Of a DNA stretch of 64,000 nucleotides, positions 1 to 13,700 are shown in pieces (the first letter of the stretch is position 1; each line of letters starts with the position of its first letter). The stretch is from Taxillus chinensis. Lineage: Eukaryota > Streptophyta > Magnoliopsida > Santalales > Loranthaceae. A model generated the notes under the pieces. That model searched no databases and was not told the origin of the DNA. It saw only the letters and a program-made list of their open reading frames with translations. Location: positions 54,741,427 through 54,805,426 of the forward strand of contig CM042089.1 in NCBI GenBank assembly GCA_023512835.1, read 5' to 3'. The position numbers were made by a program, and so were the translations under genes.

Positions 1-1062
1 AATATTAAAATAATGGCAGATATGAGAGTTTCAGCTGGAAAATTTTTAACAGAGAGAGAGAGTTGGAACTGACAAAGTATTGCTCTCTGGAAGTAGCAGC
101 TCCTACGTGTTTTTCATTGCCTGGAAGAAGTGTCACCACCTACGGCCTCGAAAGAGGACATTTCATCTGCCTCTGGTCTTTCTACGTGAGGTCCTTTGCC
201 ACTTCATAGTCCAGTGAAAATACACTGATTTGTACCTTACCTTCTTCAAAGATCTTTCTTTGATATTTCTTTTTGTTGTAATCTACCTTGTTCAGTGGGG
301 GTCATTGGAATCTCTTTGTTTTTAGGTTTCTTGTAAGGTTGTGACACCAGCTTGGTGGCATTTATTTATTTTTTCTTTGAAGATCATTTTTTTCAAAAAA
401 TAAAAAAAATAAAAGAGAGAAATTACCCAGCATTCAGGCTGACCCAAATCGGGTGCTACCTGAATGCTCACCTTCTAGAGTAGGAGTTGGCCTCTGAACC
501 TTGAATCCAGGTTGGGATGCAGGGACAAGAAAAGCCAGGGTGGGGATTGAGAGGCATAAAAGGCAGTCAGAGTGGGGATATAGCAGCAACAAAATGATTC
601 AGGGTTTGGTTCAATGTGTTTACGGAATTTTTTGTTTGTAATTCTTCTCTTTTCTTAAACTTGTTCTTATAAAAGCTAACTGGTTTGTTTTTTCTCCAAT
701 TTTGTTGCCTAAAATTTTGTTATAAAAAACTTGTATAGTTGGATGGTACTGTGTAACAAATGAATCTGGAACAGGGAATGGAGCTTATACAGAATGCATG
801 GGTGCCTTTTTTATTATTTCTATTCTAATTGTTTTGTATAATGCATTGTGAAAACTGTTATTTTGCTTTCATGATGTAGTTACTATGTGAAATGTTCAAC
901 AAACGTAGCAATTTCAACTTGGTATAAATATGCCCTCACGTTCTTCTCGAACCTGTGACTAAGTTCAGTTAAAATTTCTTTCTTCTGTTGGCAGAGTATC
1001 TCCTTTTTAGTGGTAATGTTTTTCAACTGTAGTCTATGATAGATCTGTTTCGTTTGTTTCAG
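1..1062 (+). other. Upstream intron of the HUB2-like gene (no exon recognised)
   Basis: This stretch is AT-rich and non-coding in all frames, with T-rich runs typical of plant introns. It ends in a pyrimidine-rich acceptor with AG at 1061-1062. I see no missing HUB2 exon and no transposon signature in it, so the gene's first exons probably lie left of the window. A small exon cannot be excluded. Confidence 0.55.
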
Positions 1063-1287
1063 ATCAAGCTTCTTCTCTGTTGGAGGATGACTTTCTTAGT
1101 CGGCTTGTTGAAACAGGGGCAACAGAAAGTTGCTCTGCTACTTGTCCTGATAAGGTGGAAGTAGGTGGTCAAACAGACAGAGGGAGGACCGATAACATTC
1201 TATATAATTTACTGACTGCCATCAATTGCTTGTGGTATTTAAATGACAGTATACATTCTGCAGTTTTAAAATCACTTCCTGAAGATG
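1063..1287 (+). CDS. HUB2: HUB2-like exon 1 of window
   Basis: The exon starts after the AG at 1061-1062, completes a codon with two bases, and ends before a GTGAGC donor in phase 1. It encodes the conserved N-terminal block beginning [16 protein letters not shown], followed by a Leu/Asn-rich helix. The acidic opening and ETGAT motif are typical of HUB2. Confidence 0.9.
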
Positions 1288-4200
1288 GTGAGCATGTTTT
1301 GGGAAAACTTAAATCAATCATTGCTGTTTTGTGAGTGTATTTTTCGTTCAAGTTTCACCTTTCCCTTCTGGTTTAATTGTTTTTGAATGCCGCTCTCTGT
1401 TCTGTAGGTTCATGCAAAGTTTCCATTGACTTAAAGAAAGAACTTGAGAACTTTAGGCTAATGCTAGGTGAGCTTCACTTGAAGCATAAATCATTGGCAA
1501 AGGAAATACAGTGTCACCAGGATGCTGATGCAAAAAGTAAAGCTGCAATTCGTCATTTAAGAGGTAATTTTCCAATCTAATCAGGGCCCACTCTATTTTT
1601 ACTGTTTTATCAAATATCAATCAGTCAACTTTCATGTCAGATCTGAATTTCTCATAGTTGTAGTTTCTGAGAGCTTGTTGGATGTAGCAAACTGACTGAT
1701 CTGTATGAGTTGCAACTTGAGCTTTAGTAAGAAGGATTAGTTAGAAAGGTAGCTTGGATACCTGACTTGAGTTTGCATTCAAGGGGTATTGTGAAGGAAG
1801 GTCTGAATTATTTTTGGCTCTAAATGCAGTATGGAGAAAGGTTCTGAAAAGCGCTGGGTGGTGCTAGGTGGTTAGGACCACCTTGCATCTCGATGGCATC
1901 TAGATTGACTAAGAGGATCTAGGCAGTTTAAAGCAGTTTTCATATATTTTCAAGAAATAATGAAATACTAACACAAAAATATGACAAATATAACATAACT
2001 TCAATAAATTGAAGCTACAAACAAAAGTCTAGAATATAATAAAAAACTATAGTTCATTAAAATTACACAACTAAATCAAAATGCAACAAATATATGGTTA
2101 ACACAATAAATTTCAAATTCTCATTGCATATTGCATGTTGTAATTTATTTGATTTTTTTCAAAAAAAAAAAAAAAAGCTGAAGCGGTGGCTGTCTAGGCA
2201 TTCCAAGCGGCCATCTAGGCAGTCCATATGTCAAAAAATGGTCCGCTAACTGTGACTGTTGGGGTCCCATTTCCGCCTAGGCAGCCATCCAAGCTGTTTT
2301 TTTAGAGCAGAGTATGGGCTAAAGCATGAATCAGGGAGATTGTGGGGTTTTTGGGCATTGTCTCTGGGAAAGCTGTTGAATGCACCCTACATTTGTTTAT
2401 TATTTCATTTTTGTACCTTTTAGGTTCTAATGCATTTAGTAGATCAGTGTGTAGTGTGTACTGAGTATTTTAGAAGTCCTTTATCAAAACTGAAGTAAGC
2501 CAAACAAGTATAACTTCCTACTAAGTACGTGATAATGCCATGACTGATGACTTGAATTTATAATGTAGATTTGTTTTAGTGAGCTAACACTTGCATATAA
2601 ACTTCGCATCTGATGGATTCACTTTTGAAATCTAATAAATATACTATTTTTTTAAATGGAAGTGTAAATTTATAACATAGTAAGAATTTCTGTTGCAGTT
2701 GGTAACTTGGATTGCACCCTTCATCAAGAGAGGAAATTATATGCCTACATTACATCTCTCTCTCTTTCTCTCTCTCTATCTCGGTTAAAATGTTAAATTT
2801 GATGTTTGTAATACTGAACTACTCATGCAACATGGTCTGGGACCTTTTCCTTTGTAGATGCTTGGGTCGTTTGTGTTTTCACTCTATATCTATTATTTAT
2901 GCTGAGATTTCACCTTATGTCCATACTTTCCATGTTTTATGTGCATGGTCCCTTAAAACATTGTGATCAACCCATTTAAGCAGACCTGATTGTATCCTTG
3001 TCAGGGATGAGGTCAAATTTTACTTTTAAAAAAGAATAAAGTCTATGGGGCCTCATCACAGTTAACTATGCAAGGATGTTGATGTAGAAGTCACACCACA
3101 CATTCAGGAGGCCTTAAAATGTGACTTCTGTACCTCATTTATTCAATTCCATTCCATTCTTGTCTTCTGGTAATGGATGCAGAATAATCCCTGGGAATGT
3201 TTTTTGTTCATTGATGGGCCCATGACACTAATGCTGTACGCATCTGTCTTCTTCTGAAACAGAGCCTATCTCTGAAGTTGGAAGAATTAAACACATATAT
3301 TTCTGAGAGTTTTGGAGTGCTGTTGTTTTATTTTATAAGGTATATAAGGGAATAAAAATGGTGGTGTTGTGCAGTTGATGATTTTGGAAGTTTGACGGTT
3401 GCATCTTGATTGGCCTTTATAGGGGAATTAGAGAAGACTATTGCAGAATTGGAAGAAAGTAATTGCAAGCTGGCAGCTCTTAAAGCTGAGAGGGATGAAT
3501 CAAAAGGGTCCTTTTTACAAGTTCTAAATATTGGCAATAAGCATTTTCCTGGAGATAGGATGAGGGATAAGCAGAAAGATTTGCAAGACATGGAAACTTC
3601 ACTAAAGGAACTAATGGTAATATTCCATCTTGCTTAAGCTATTACTATCTGAAAGTTTCTTAATTTGAAAGTTTGAGGTGATCAAATGTGTACTCTTTCA
3701 CAGGGTCAAGCTTCCTATCGATTGCAAGAACTCATGCGTCTTCATGAAGAAAGAATTGGAATATTAAAACAACTGTCAAATTTGCAGGTCGCTATACTGG
3801 TTTCAGCTATATTTATTTATTTGGCACTTCACTTTTATTTTAACTAAGACTAATTGAATGACAGAACACAATAAAGAATATAAAGTATATTTCCTCGTCA
3901 CAAGCATACCTTTTGTTAAGAAATCAGCTGGCGAAGTCAAAAGCAGAAGTTGCTCAATACCAGGCATTATTTGAGAAACTACAGGTTGTTACTGGTTGGT
4001 ACTCTTATTTATGTTATTTTCATTTTCTGGATTGAGTGTTGGCATATTTCCTCACTGGTTTTAACTTGCTTTTAAATTGTAGGTTGAGAAAGATAATCTG
4101 GCTTGGCAGGAGAAAGATGTAAATATGAAGAATGATTTATTTGAAATTTTTCAAAGATCCTCTGCATTTGCTAATGTTAGAATAAATGAGTTAGAGGCAA

Positions 4201-4669
4201 AGGTACAGAAACAGCTTGATGAAAGAGAATTAATTAATATTAAGCTGGAAGAGGCATCAAGAGAACCAGGTATGTTTAATAATCTGCTTTTTTGTCCCTG
4301 CTAATCAGTGAATGGTTATGGTCCTGATGAACATCTTTTGTACTTCAGGACGAAAGCAGATTGTTGCAGAATTTAAAGCTTTGGTTGCCTCATTTCCTAA
4401 TAAAATGGGTACCATGCAAAGCCAACTGGGTAAATTCAAAGAGGCTGCTGCCGATGTTCACTCCTTGCGGGCTGCTGTGCACTCTTTTTCTGATATTCTT
4501 GACAGGAAGGTTGGTCTTGTTGTACATGCTAGCCTGTTGTTTGATTTATTGAATGTGTGAAATTCTTGTTTAAGCAGGCAAAGAAGTTGGAAGATCTTTC
4601 AGCTAGATCTGCTGAGCAGGCAGCTGAGATACAGAAGTTGCATGCTGCAGTATGATATCTAACCACCCC

Positions 4670-4722
<53 letters not shown>

Positions 4723-7700
4723 AGAGCCTAATTAGAAAGCAGCTGATGAAGCAGTATTGGTTATGGACCTTGATTTTTGACTCAAAAATAAATTCAATTT
4801 TATTTTTTTAGTTCACCATGCTGGGTTTCCCTTTCTGTTGAATCAGCCTTGTTAACCATTTTGATTACATCATGCTTATATACCACAGAAAGATATTCTA
4901 TGGCTATAGTCTCTCTTTCTCTATATACATATATATTATATGCAATAAATAAAATTAGGTGAGAGATTGAGTGGAAGAAAGTGGTTGGGGGTCAAACATT
5001 GGCAATAGAAGATTAATTAAATATGGATTGGCATTACTTGAGTTTGGTTAACACATGCACACTTTTGTTACACATGAAGGAGGAGTCCTCCCTATTGGTT
5101 AATTTTTGGTGTGTACAGTATTATGGTCCTACTTTTTGGTTAATCAGTTTTGGACACATGTTATTCATACTAAGTGATGCATTTAGAGGTAAGCATTTAT
5201 TTACACACTTTCTTCTGATGAGATTGTTGACTTTCGGTTCTGATTTTCTTATATGGCTTTTTCACCAGTTTTTTTAATAAATTTCTCCTTTGATCATAAA
5301 AAAATTGAGCCATGCATTATAAAATGTAGATTCAGTAGGTTTAAGTTAGTGGGATCCTTTTCTCATATTCTCTTTTATGGGACAAAACATCTATTTTCGC
5401 TGATATATATATATATACACAATATTGATGAAATATGTGCACGTGCTTTCAGTGCCAGTGTGAATATTTTTCAAACGTGAAGAAAGTGTAGTACTTTATT
5501 TATTTTATGTTTTACAGTTGTGGATAATTTCTATCCTGATTTTTTTCTTTAGTTGTTCCTAATTTTATTTTATTTTCCGTTTGAACTTTTTTAATAATTT
5601 ATTAAAAAATATAAGGTGCAAAGATAGTTTTAGTGGCTTAATATGTCAAAAGTTTTGTTTTCTTCTGATAAATTTAAGTATAAATGATCTGAGTTGATAG
5701 TTGGCTTACTTTCTTTTCTCCTTGTCGACACAGATTCATGATCTACAGGAGAGTGACTCAGAGTTAAAACTTTTTTTGGATATGTTTAAACGTGAATCAA
5801 CTGACTCAAGGTTAGAATTCTGCCAATCACATTCTGTTGACGGTATAGTTAAAATATATTTTAAATTCTAATCAATGGTATTTTGAATATTCTTTTATTT
5901 ATTTACCGCAGAATATGCTTTGTGTTCACATTTATTTTTGCTGATATATTTATGTTGCTCTTATGAGTATATGTCTTGCTGCACTTGTTTTTTTCTTTCT
6001 TATTATGTATGGCTACAAGTTACTTTTGAAGGGATGCTGTAGGGGCATGATTTTCTCTGCATAATCGGATCCTGTATCACAACTTGAAACCTGTGATTGT
6101 TAAGTTATTGAACTGTTACACCTGTGAAATGATGTTGATTCTGAATAAGCATGTGTGTTGGAAGGGAGTTTTTTAGTTATGGATGAAGGCATCATTTGGC
6201 TGTTGCATTGCACACCAATTGATGATGTTGACCTTTTATACGCTAGAGTATTCGTCTAGTAAGACTCACAAAATTTTATGTTACTTACAATCCCCACCCC
6301 ACCCTGTTCTATTGCTCATTTATTTTTTATGTAATGCTAAAATGAAAAAAGTAGAAGAGATAAAATCTGCTGAAGTGATGTCGTTGGGTGAGTTTGTATC
6401 ATCAATATTGTCATCATTCGAATCTCCCGGACAACAATTTTATGGCGTTTTCTAATGTTAAAGGGGATAATATTGAAAATGAGAAATGGTGTTTTTCAAT
6501 CTACCAATTGAAAAATATAGGGTGCAATTAGACATCCGTTATCAATGGTAGCAAATAAAAAAAATAGTTTGCATTCGAAAGAGTTGGAGCCGAGAGTATG
6601 GTTACGAGTAAGGAGAATTATCACTCCTATTATGTTCAAAATTGATACTTATTTTAGATTTGAGAGGCTTTGCTTGATTTTGAAAATATGTCTTGGCAAT
6701 ACCCCATGATTAAGGATCCCTCTTGTCAATCAAAATTTTGGAAAAAAATCACTTGTTATAACTCATTTGGTCTGAACATTTAGGACATGAATATTTTGAT
6801 TTTAATCTCACTTGTATTTGGACCAATTCAATGTATAATTAAACACAAAACATACCAAGGTAACATTCTTGTTTTTAAGTTTTAACATTTTGTTTACAAA
6901 ATAGTGGCCACGTTTGTTTGACTCAAACTCATAGGACAAGAATGCTTTTGTAATTATTCATACATAGTATCCAAGAGAAATGGAAAAAACCTTTGTATTT
7001 TATGGAGATAAATGAATTTAATATAAGAAATCCCTCCAATAATCCCAAATAAGAAAGGAAGAAGCCATTCTAGTTATGCCACCATTGACGATTAAGAAAG
7101 GAAGAAATTTCGGCTACTTTCTTTCTTTCTTTGTTGTCGGTCTATCCCGATCTAAGGGGACTCTCTTCATCCTTGTCGGCCCTGGAGCTCACAGGTGGAC
7201 CAGGCTACACAACAAGATAGTTGAGGGGCTTGGTGGCCGATGGGGTGGTGGTGGTGTGGCGGGTGTCCTAGCGCACATCTTTAGGAGCGACTCTGCATGG
7301 GCTTCCAAGTGCTCTCATTCGTTCTGTAAAGTGGTGTTCGACAATGTTGATACAGGTCAGCCAGTGGCAAGCAGTGTTGGCGCTTGTGTCAATGTGTCCC
7401 TTCAGGTGAAGCTGGGTGTTGGGGTTTGAGGAGACTGGTACGTGGTTGATGCGTGCGTGGTCTAATAACCGCCTTAAGTCGGCCTTTTTTAGGCTTGATT
7501 GGTTTTTGGTTTCCGTGGATTGGGTTGAGTGGTATGTACATCTCCGTCAGTCGAGGCTGAGTTGGTGGTGTTCTGATCATTTTCCTGTTCTCTTGGCGTG
7601 TGGTCCATTGCTGTTGTGCTATAGACCTTTTCGGTTTGAGAACATGTGGTTGTTGGTAGTTGGGTTGTGGATCGGGTTCAGGCTTGGTTAGAGTCGAATT

Positions 7701-10700
7701 GCGTTGTGGGAACTCTGAGTCACGTGTTAGCCTCGAAATTGAAATTGTTGATGGGGGATTTGCAATTGTGGAATAATGTTATTTTCGAATAGGTTGGCGT
7801 TCGGAAGCACACTTTGATGGCGGATTTGAATGCTCTTGATGAGGTGGCACTGCGTAGGCCTTTATCGGAGGAGGAGAGGGGGTGTAGGGTTATGTTGGCC
7901 TAGTCTCTCGAGCATACTTTTGATGGATAAGATATCTTGGAGGCAAAAAGCTAGGGCGATGTTTGGTACCTGTTCTCGGAAATGATTTTTTGTATTTTAA
8001 TGCAGAAAACATTAGTTAATTTATGTTTGGCAGCTGTTTTATTTTTTTATTTTTGAAAACTTTCTGTTTTGGGTACAGAAAAATGAAAACATCTTTTGTG
8101 TGTTTTTCGGTGTTTTCCGTTTCGTCTCTCCCTCACGCGAGCAGCTCCCCTCGATAGCATCCTCCTACGCCAGCCTCCCCTACGACGGCCTCCCCCTGCG
8201 ACGGTCTCCCCTTGCGCCGGCTCCTCCTGTGACGGTCTCCCCCTGCACACCGGTCTCCCCTGCGCCTGCTTCCCCTGCACCAGCTCTCCCTGTTGCTTCC
8301 CCGACCCGACGCCACCCCTGGCACGATGCCCTAACCCCCCCGGCTGACAGATCTGGCCTGCGCACAACCTCTTCCCCCCCCCCGCGGCGCCGCTGCTTGC
8401 TCCTCTTCCTGAAAAGAAAAACACTTACCAAACAAAAATTTATTTTTAATTTATCAGTAAACACACGATAGCCTTCGTTTTCAAATACCAATTTTTAAAA
8501 CAGAAAACCAAAAATACATACCAAACATAGCCTAGATTCCTATGGCTTGGAGAGGGGGACAGGAACTCCAAGTTCTTTCACTGCATGGCTAACTCTCACA
8601 GGAATGCCAATACGATTAGCGGGCTTCACATTAATGTTATTGTCTCTACAAGTCCGGAGGTTATACAGGACCACTTTGTGAAGTTTTATGGGTTTTTTTC
8701 CGACAGGAGGATCATCCTTGTAGAGGGAAACACGTCATTTTCCTCTTGGGGATCGGAATCGTCCACTTGGTGGGACGACGCAGAGGGTTACATTGGTTTC
8801 AACCAACCTCAACACCGATGACCTTGAGCGAAGATCATTTTTCCTAAATTTGAAGGAGACCTTTGCGGTTGGATTCTCAAAGTTGAAAAATATTTTTGGT
8901 ATTTCGAAGTCCCTGGGATGAAGGTTGAAGTTGCGGCAATGAATTTCGAGGGTGATGTGCTTGATCTTTATGCTTGGGTTACCGGTGAACATGAATTTAT
9001 TCTTTGGGATGACCTCGTGAGCGTCTTCCAGAAAAGCTACGGACCATCGAATTTCCAAAATCTTGACGAATACCTCTGTTTTGTCGAACATGTTGGTACC
9101 GTGACTGAGTATCGTATCGCGTTTTCTAGGTGCGCGACTAGAGTGACGGACTGGCCTGAAAATGTCCTCCTTGGAGCTTTTATTGTTGGATTAAAAGAAG
9201 AGTTAAGTCGGATGTTCGAATCTACAAGCCTCACTCGGTCTTCAAGGCTGCTTCATTGGCTCTTGAGTTTGAGTCAAAGTTGGGACTAACCAAAGGGATG
9301 AAGCTCCCCTTGACGGCACGATCTCTAGTCCAAAATAACCCACGGTCAAACACTCCAACTCCTTCCCGTGCACTAGTCACTAGTTCGCTCAACCCTTCTG
9401 AGCGACAACAACAACGCGAGAAGGGGCTTTGCTTTTGTTGTGGGGAGAAGTTTGCCCCATGACATCATTGTTGTCCGTCTTTATCAGGTTTGGAATTCAC
9501 CGAAAACAATGATGATGTCAGCCATGAGGAGGATGGCGAGATGCCAGCCATGGAAGACAAAAAAATGGAAATATCTTTCCATCATATTGTAGGTCAGAGC
9601 TTGACTTCCACCATGAGGTTGCAAGGTACCATCTCAGGGCGTACAGTTTTAATTCTGGTAGATAGTGGATCCATCCACAACTTTATTGTGGCTAAGCTGG
9701 TGTCTGAACTGAAGCTTCCAACCTTGGTGATTTCCTCGTTTGGTGTCACCATTGGCAATGGAGATATCATACCTTGCAATCAAATCTGTCCTGACATTGC
9801 GACACACATGCCAGGCCTTGTCCTTAAGCAAGATTTCTTTCCTTTTAATCTGGGCTGTGCGAATTTGGTACTGAAATCTCTTGGCTAGCCTCATTGGGTA
9901 CACTGGAAGCTAATTAGCAAGATTCGTTCCTGCAGTTTGACCAGCAAGGGAGGCAAGTTAAAATTTATGGGGTTTGACTGGCTGAAGAAGTCTTCTTTTG
10001 CTGCTTTACAATCACTGATTTCATTTATTCAGGCTGTCCAACAAGCAGCGAGTCTTGTTTTGGGACACGTTATCCAAAATTTTCAACCAATTTTTCAATT
10101 GCCCTTCTCTCTCCCTCCGTCTTGATCTCAAAGCCATTTCATTCCACTCCTCCCAAATTCTAAACTACCAAACCTGTGGCCTTACCGCTATGCCTATCAC
10201 TAAAAAAATGAGAATAGAAAGGCAGATTGCGGAGTTGTTAGAAGCTAGTTTCATAAGGCCAAGCACTAGTCCTTTTAGAAGAAGGATAATTCCTGGAGAA
10301 TGTGTGTAGATTATTGCTAACTCAACACTCTCACTGTTCCGGACAATATCCTATTCTAGTGGTGGAAGAACTTTTGGACGAGCTGCATAGAGCCACTAAT
10401 TTTCTAAGATTGATCTTTGGTCCGGTTATCACCAAATCCACATGCATCCTGATGACATATATAAGACGGCCTTCCGCATGCACTCCGGTCATTATGAGTT
10501 TTTGGTCATGCCCGTTGGGCTTACCAATGCACCTTCCACATTCCAATAGTCATGAATGATCTCTTACGGCCTTTTGTATGCAAGTTTGTCGTCATCTTTT
10601 TCAACGACATACTGGTTTATAACGCTAATGAGAACCTACATGTAGAGCATCTTACTCAGACCTTGGGACTCCTACAAACTCATAAATTCTATGCAAAGCC

Positions 10701-13700
10701 ATCTAAATGCAGTTTTGGCAAATAAGAGATTTCTTTTTTGGGGCATGTGGTCTCTATTCAAGGAGTGTCGTGGATCAGGACAAATCATGGCTGTCACCCA
10801 ATGGCTCACACCTGGTTCAGTGAAAGAGCTACGGGTTTTTTTGGGACTAACTGGGCATTACCGCTGTTTTGTCAAAGATTATGGAATTATTGCCCAACCC
10901 TTGATGTAGTTCACAAAGAAGAGTGCTTTTCGCTGGACGCACATTGTTGATCAGGCTTTCAAACATCTCAAAACGGCATTGGCCATAGTACTAGTTCTCT
11001 TCTTGCCCAATTTCTCTGAGCCGTTTATGGTTGAGTGTGATGCCTCTAATGAGGGAGTTGGTGCTAATCTCTTGCAATTGGACCATCCAGTGGTGTATTA
11101 TAATAAGGGTTTCTCATTTCCTCATCGCTTTAAATCCACTTATGATCGAGAACTTCTTGCTTTGGTTCTAGCTTTGCAAAAGTGGTGATACTATCTCATG
11201 GGATCTAAATTCATTGTACGCACGGATCATAAGTCTATTGCATCCGGACCATAAGTCTATTGCATCTCCTTTAACAGTGTATCACCACCAACATGCAGCA
11301 ACAATTATTGTTGAAGCTTTTGACGTGACCACAGTACGTATCTAGATTTTTCCTTGGTTGATGACAAATTATTTTAATAAAATCATTTGGTGGTCCTCAC
11401 TAACGAAGAGTTCAAGAAAAAAATCCTACATGAGGGCCACAATACGCCTGTTGTTGGTCACAGTGGTTTTCTTAAGACCTTGCAACATATTTCCTCTACT
11501 TTTTATTGGCCACAATTAAAAGCAGATGTGCGATGGCTTGTGCAAGATTGTTTGGTGTGTCAACATGCCAAATACCAAACAATGGCGCCTGGAGGGCTCT
11601 TATCCCCTTTGCCCATTTCGGAACAGATTTGGGAGGACATTTCTTTGGACTTTATTTCTGGTCTGCCCAAACCTGGTTGGTTGAATATGGTTTTAGTTGT
11701 TGATTGGCTAAGCAAGTATGTTCACTTTATTGGACTATCACACTCTTATACTTCCAAGTTAGTCGCTGTCCTATTTTATAAGGATATTGTTCGTCTCCAT
11801 GGCTTGCCGCGCTCTATAGTTTTAGATTGGGACTATCGTTTTAAGTTCTTTTTGGAAAGAATTGTTCAAACTCAATGGCATACAAGCACACATGAACTCT
11901 GTGTAACATCCACAATCCGATGGCCAAACTAAAGTGGTCAACTGTTGTTTGAAAACATATCTTCGCTGCTTTGCCATGGAGCATCCGAAAAGATGGAGTT
12001 GATTTTTGCCATGGGCTGAGTAATCCTTCAATATAGGATTTCATTTTGCTGCTGGTATGACCCCATTCAAGATTGTGTATGGTCGTGATCCCCTTCCCAC
12101 TGTTTCTTTTGTGCGTGGCGAGACTCAATTTCCAGATCTGGAGGAGTTTCTCTCTATTTGTGATGAGTTGCTTGCTGTCCTCAAACAAAATCTATCCAAA
12201 GCCCAACAACAGATGAAGCAGGTGGCTGATTCTCATAGGCGGAAAGTTCATTTTGACGAGGATGCCTTGCTGTTTCTTTGGTTGCAACCATATCGTCAGA
12301 AAACTCTTGCTGGACGTGTCAACTAGAAATTGTCTCCATGGTATTTTGGTCCCTACAAGATTTTGTGCCGTATTGAGTCTATTGCTTATGAATTGGACCT
12401 ACCACATATGTCTAAAATCCATCTAGTCTTTTATGTCTCTTTTGCGCCCGACACATGGTGCTGCAGTGGCTGCCTCATCGATTCCTCCTCCCATCAATGA
12501 GGCCTTTGAATTCAGTGTTTAGCTGGAAAATATTTTCTCACGGTTGGTGTAAATTTAGAAATTCTCAAGTCCTGGAAATTTTGGTTGCTTGGCTGTCTTG
12601 TGCTATTGAAGAAGCTAATTGGGAAGACTATGGTTTGATTAAACAACAATTTTTGGCATTTCGCCTTGAGGACAAGTCATTTTTTCGGCGGGGTACACTA
12701 TTACGGGACAGCCGTATATCACATATCATGTTAGCTTTCTCTATGATTTATGTAGTGGAGTAGTGGGATAGTTTTTTAATAATAATGGGTAAATTAGTGG
12801 GATAGTGGGCTAGTGGGAGTTATTGCATTGTAAGGCTATTTATAGTCAAGTCTTTATCCTTGCAATGCATGTTTTTGATAGTAATCCAAAGAGTCTGTAT
12901 GGGAGTTTCCTACAATATCCTCTTGCTAGATTTTGGCATTGAGTGGTCTATATTAGTTTTGCAAGGCGGATCAAGGGCATTTTTTCATCTACGTTCTATC
13001 CTTGTTTGGTTTGAGGCTACGTCAGGGTTGTAGATTAATCTTAGTAAATCTGTTTTGGTCCTAATTGGCGATGTGCCTTCTTTGTGAGAACTGGATGATA
13101 TCTTAGAGTGCCTGATTGAGCAGCTTCTCCTCTTGTATTTGGGTCTTCTGTTGGGGGTATCTTTTGAGGTCAATGCTTTATGAGAGCCGATTATTGAGCT
13201 GATGGAGTGTCGTTTGGCTGGGTGGAAGCGTATTTACCTTTTCAAGGGAGGTCGGCTTACTTTGCTTTGGAGCATCCTCTCTAACTTGTCTACTTACTAT
13301 CTTTCTTTGTTTCCTCTTTCTGCGGCTGTGGCTTTTCGCCTAGAACGGATTCAAAGGAATTTTTTTTTTTTTGGATCCGAGGTGGGTTTGCCAAAGGTTC
13401 ATCTGGTTAACTGGGAGAGTGTGTGTTGCCCTTTTTTTCATGGCGGCTTGGCCCTTAAGAAATTGTGCCAATTTAATGTTTCCTTTTTTAGGAAATGGAT
13501 GTGGCAGTTTGGAGCGGAGTGGGGCGCTCAGTGGCAAGAGGTTATTGCGGTCAAGTATGGGATTTCCGGTGGGGATTGAATCTCCTTAATGCCTTTTAGG
13601 GTAGCTTTCTTTGCTTGGACAGTAGTCTTGGGTAAGATTCTAACCGATGATAATTTGAGGAGCAGGGGTTTTGTCCTTGTCAGTTGTTGTTACACGTGCA

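Larger units (their letters stand above)
8760..12930 (+). mobile_element. Degenerate Ty3/gypsy retrotransposon inside the LINE
   Basis: Gag, protease, RT, RNase H, integrase and a C-terminal module follow in the normal gypsy order on the + strand. Repeated GTGGGATAGTGGG motifs and a TATTTATA near 12835 suggest a 3' LTR remnant at about 12700-12930. No matching 5' LTR was found, so the element is truncated on the left. Every coding domain has stops or frameshifts. The exact junctions with the LINE are unresolved. Confidence 0.75.

Noticed and set aside
8047..8491. Overlapping open frames on both strands (up to 125 codons)
   Set aside because: They come from the GC-rich minisatellite core of a MITE, which lacks stop codons in several frames at once. 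Arg/Gly/Pro-rich products without family resemblance.
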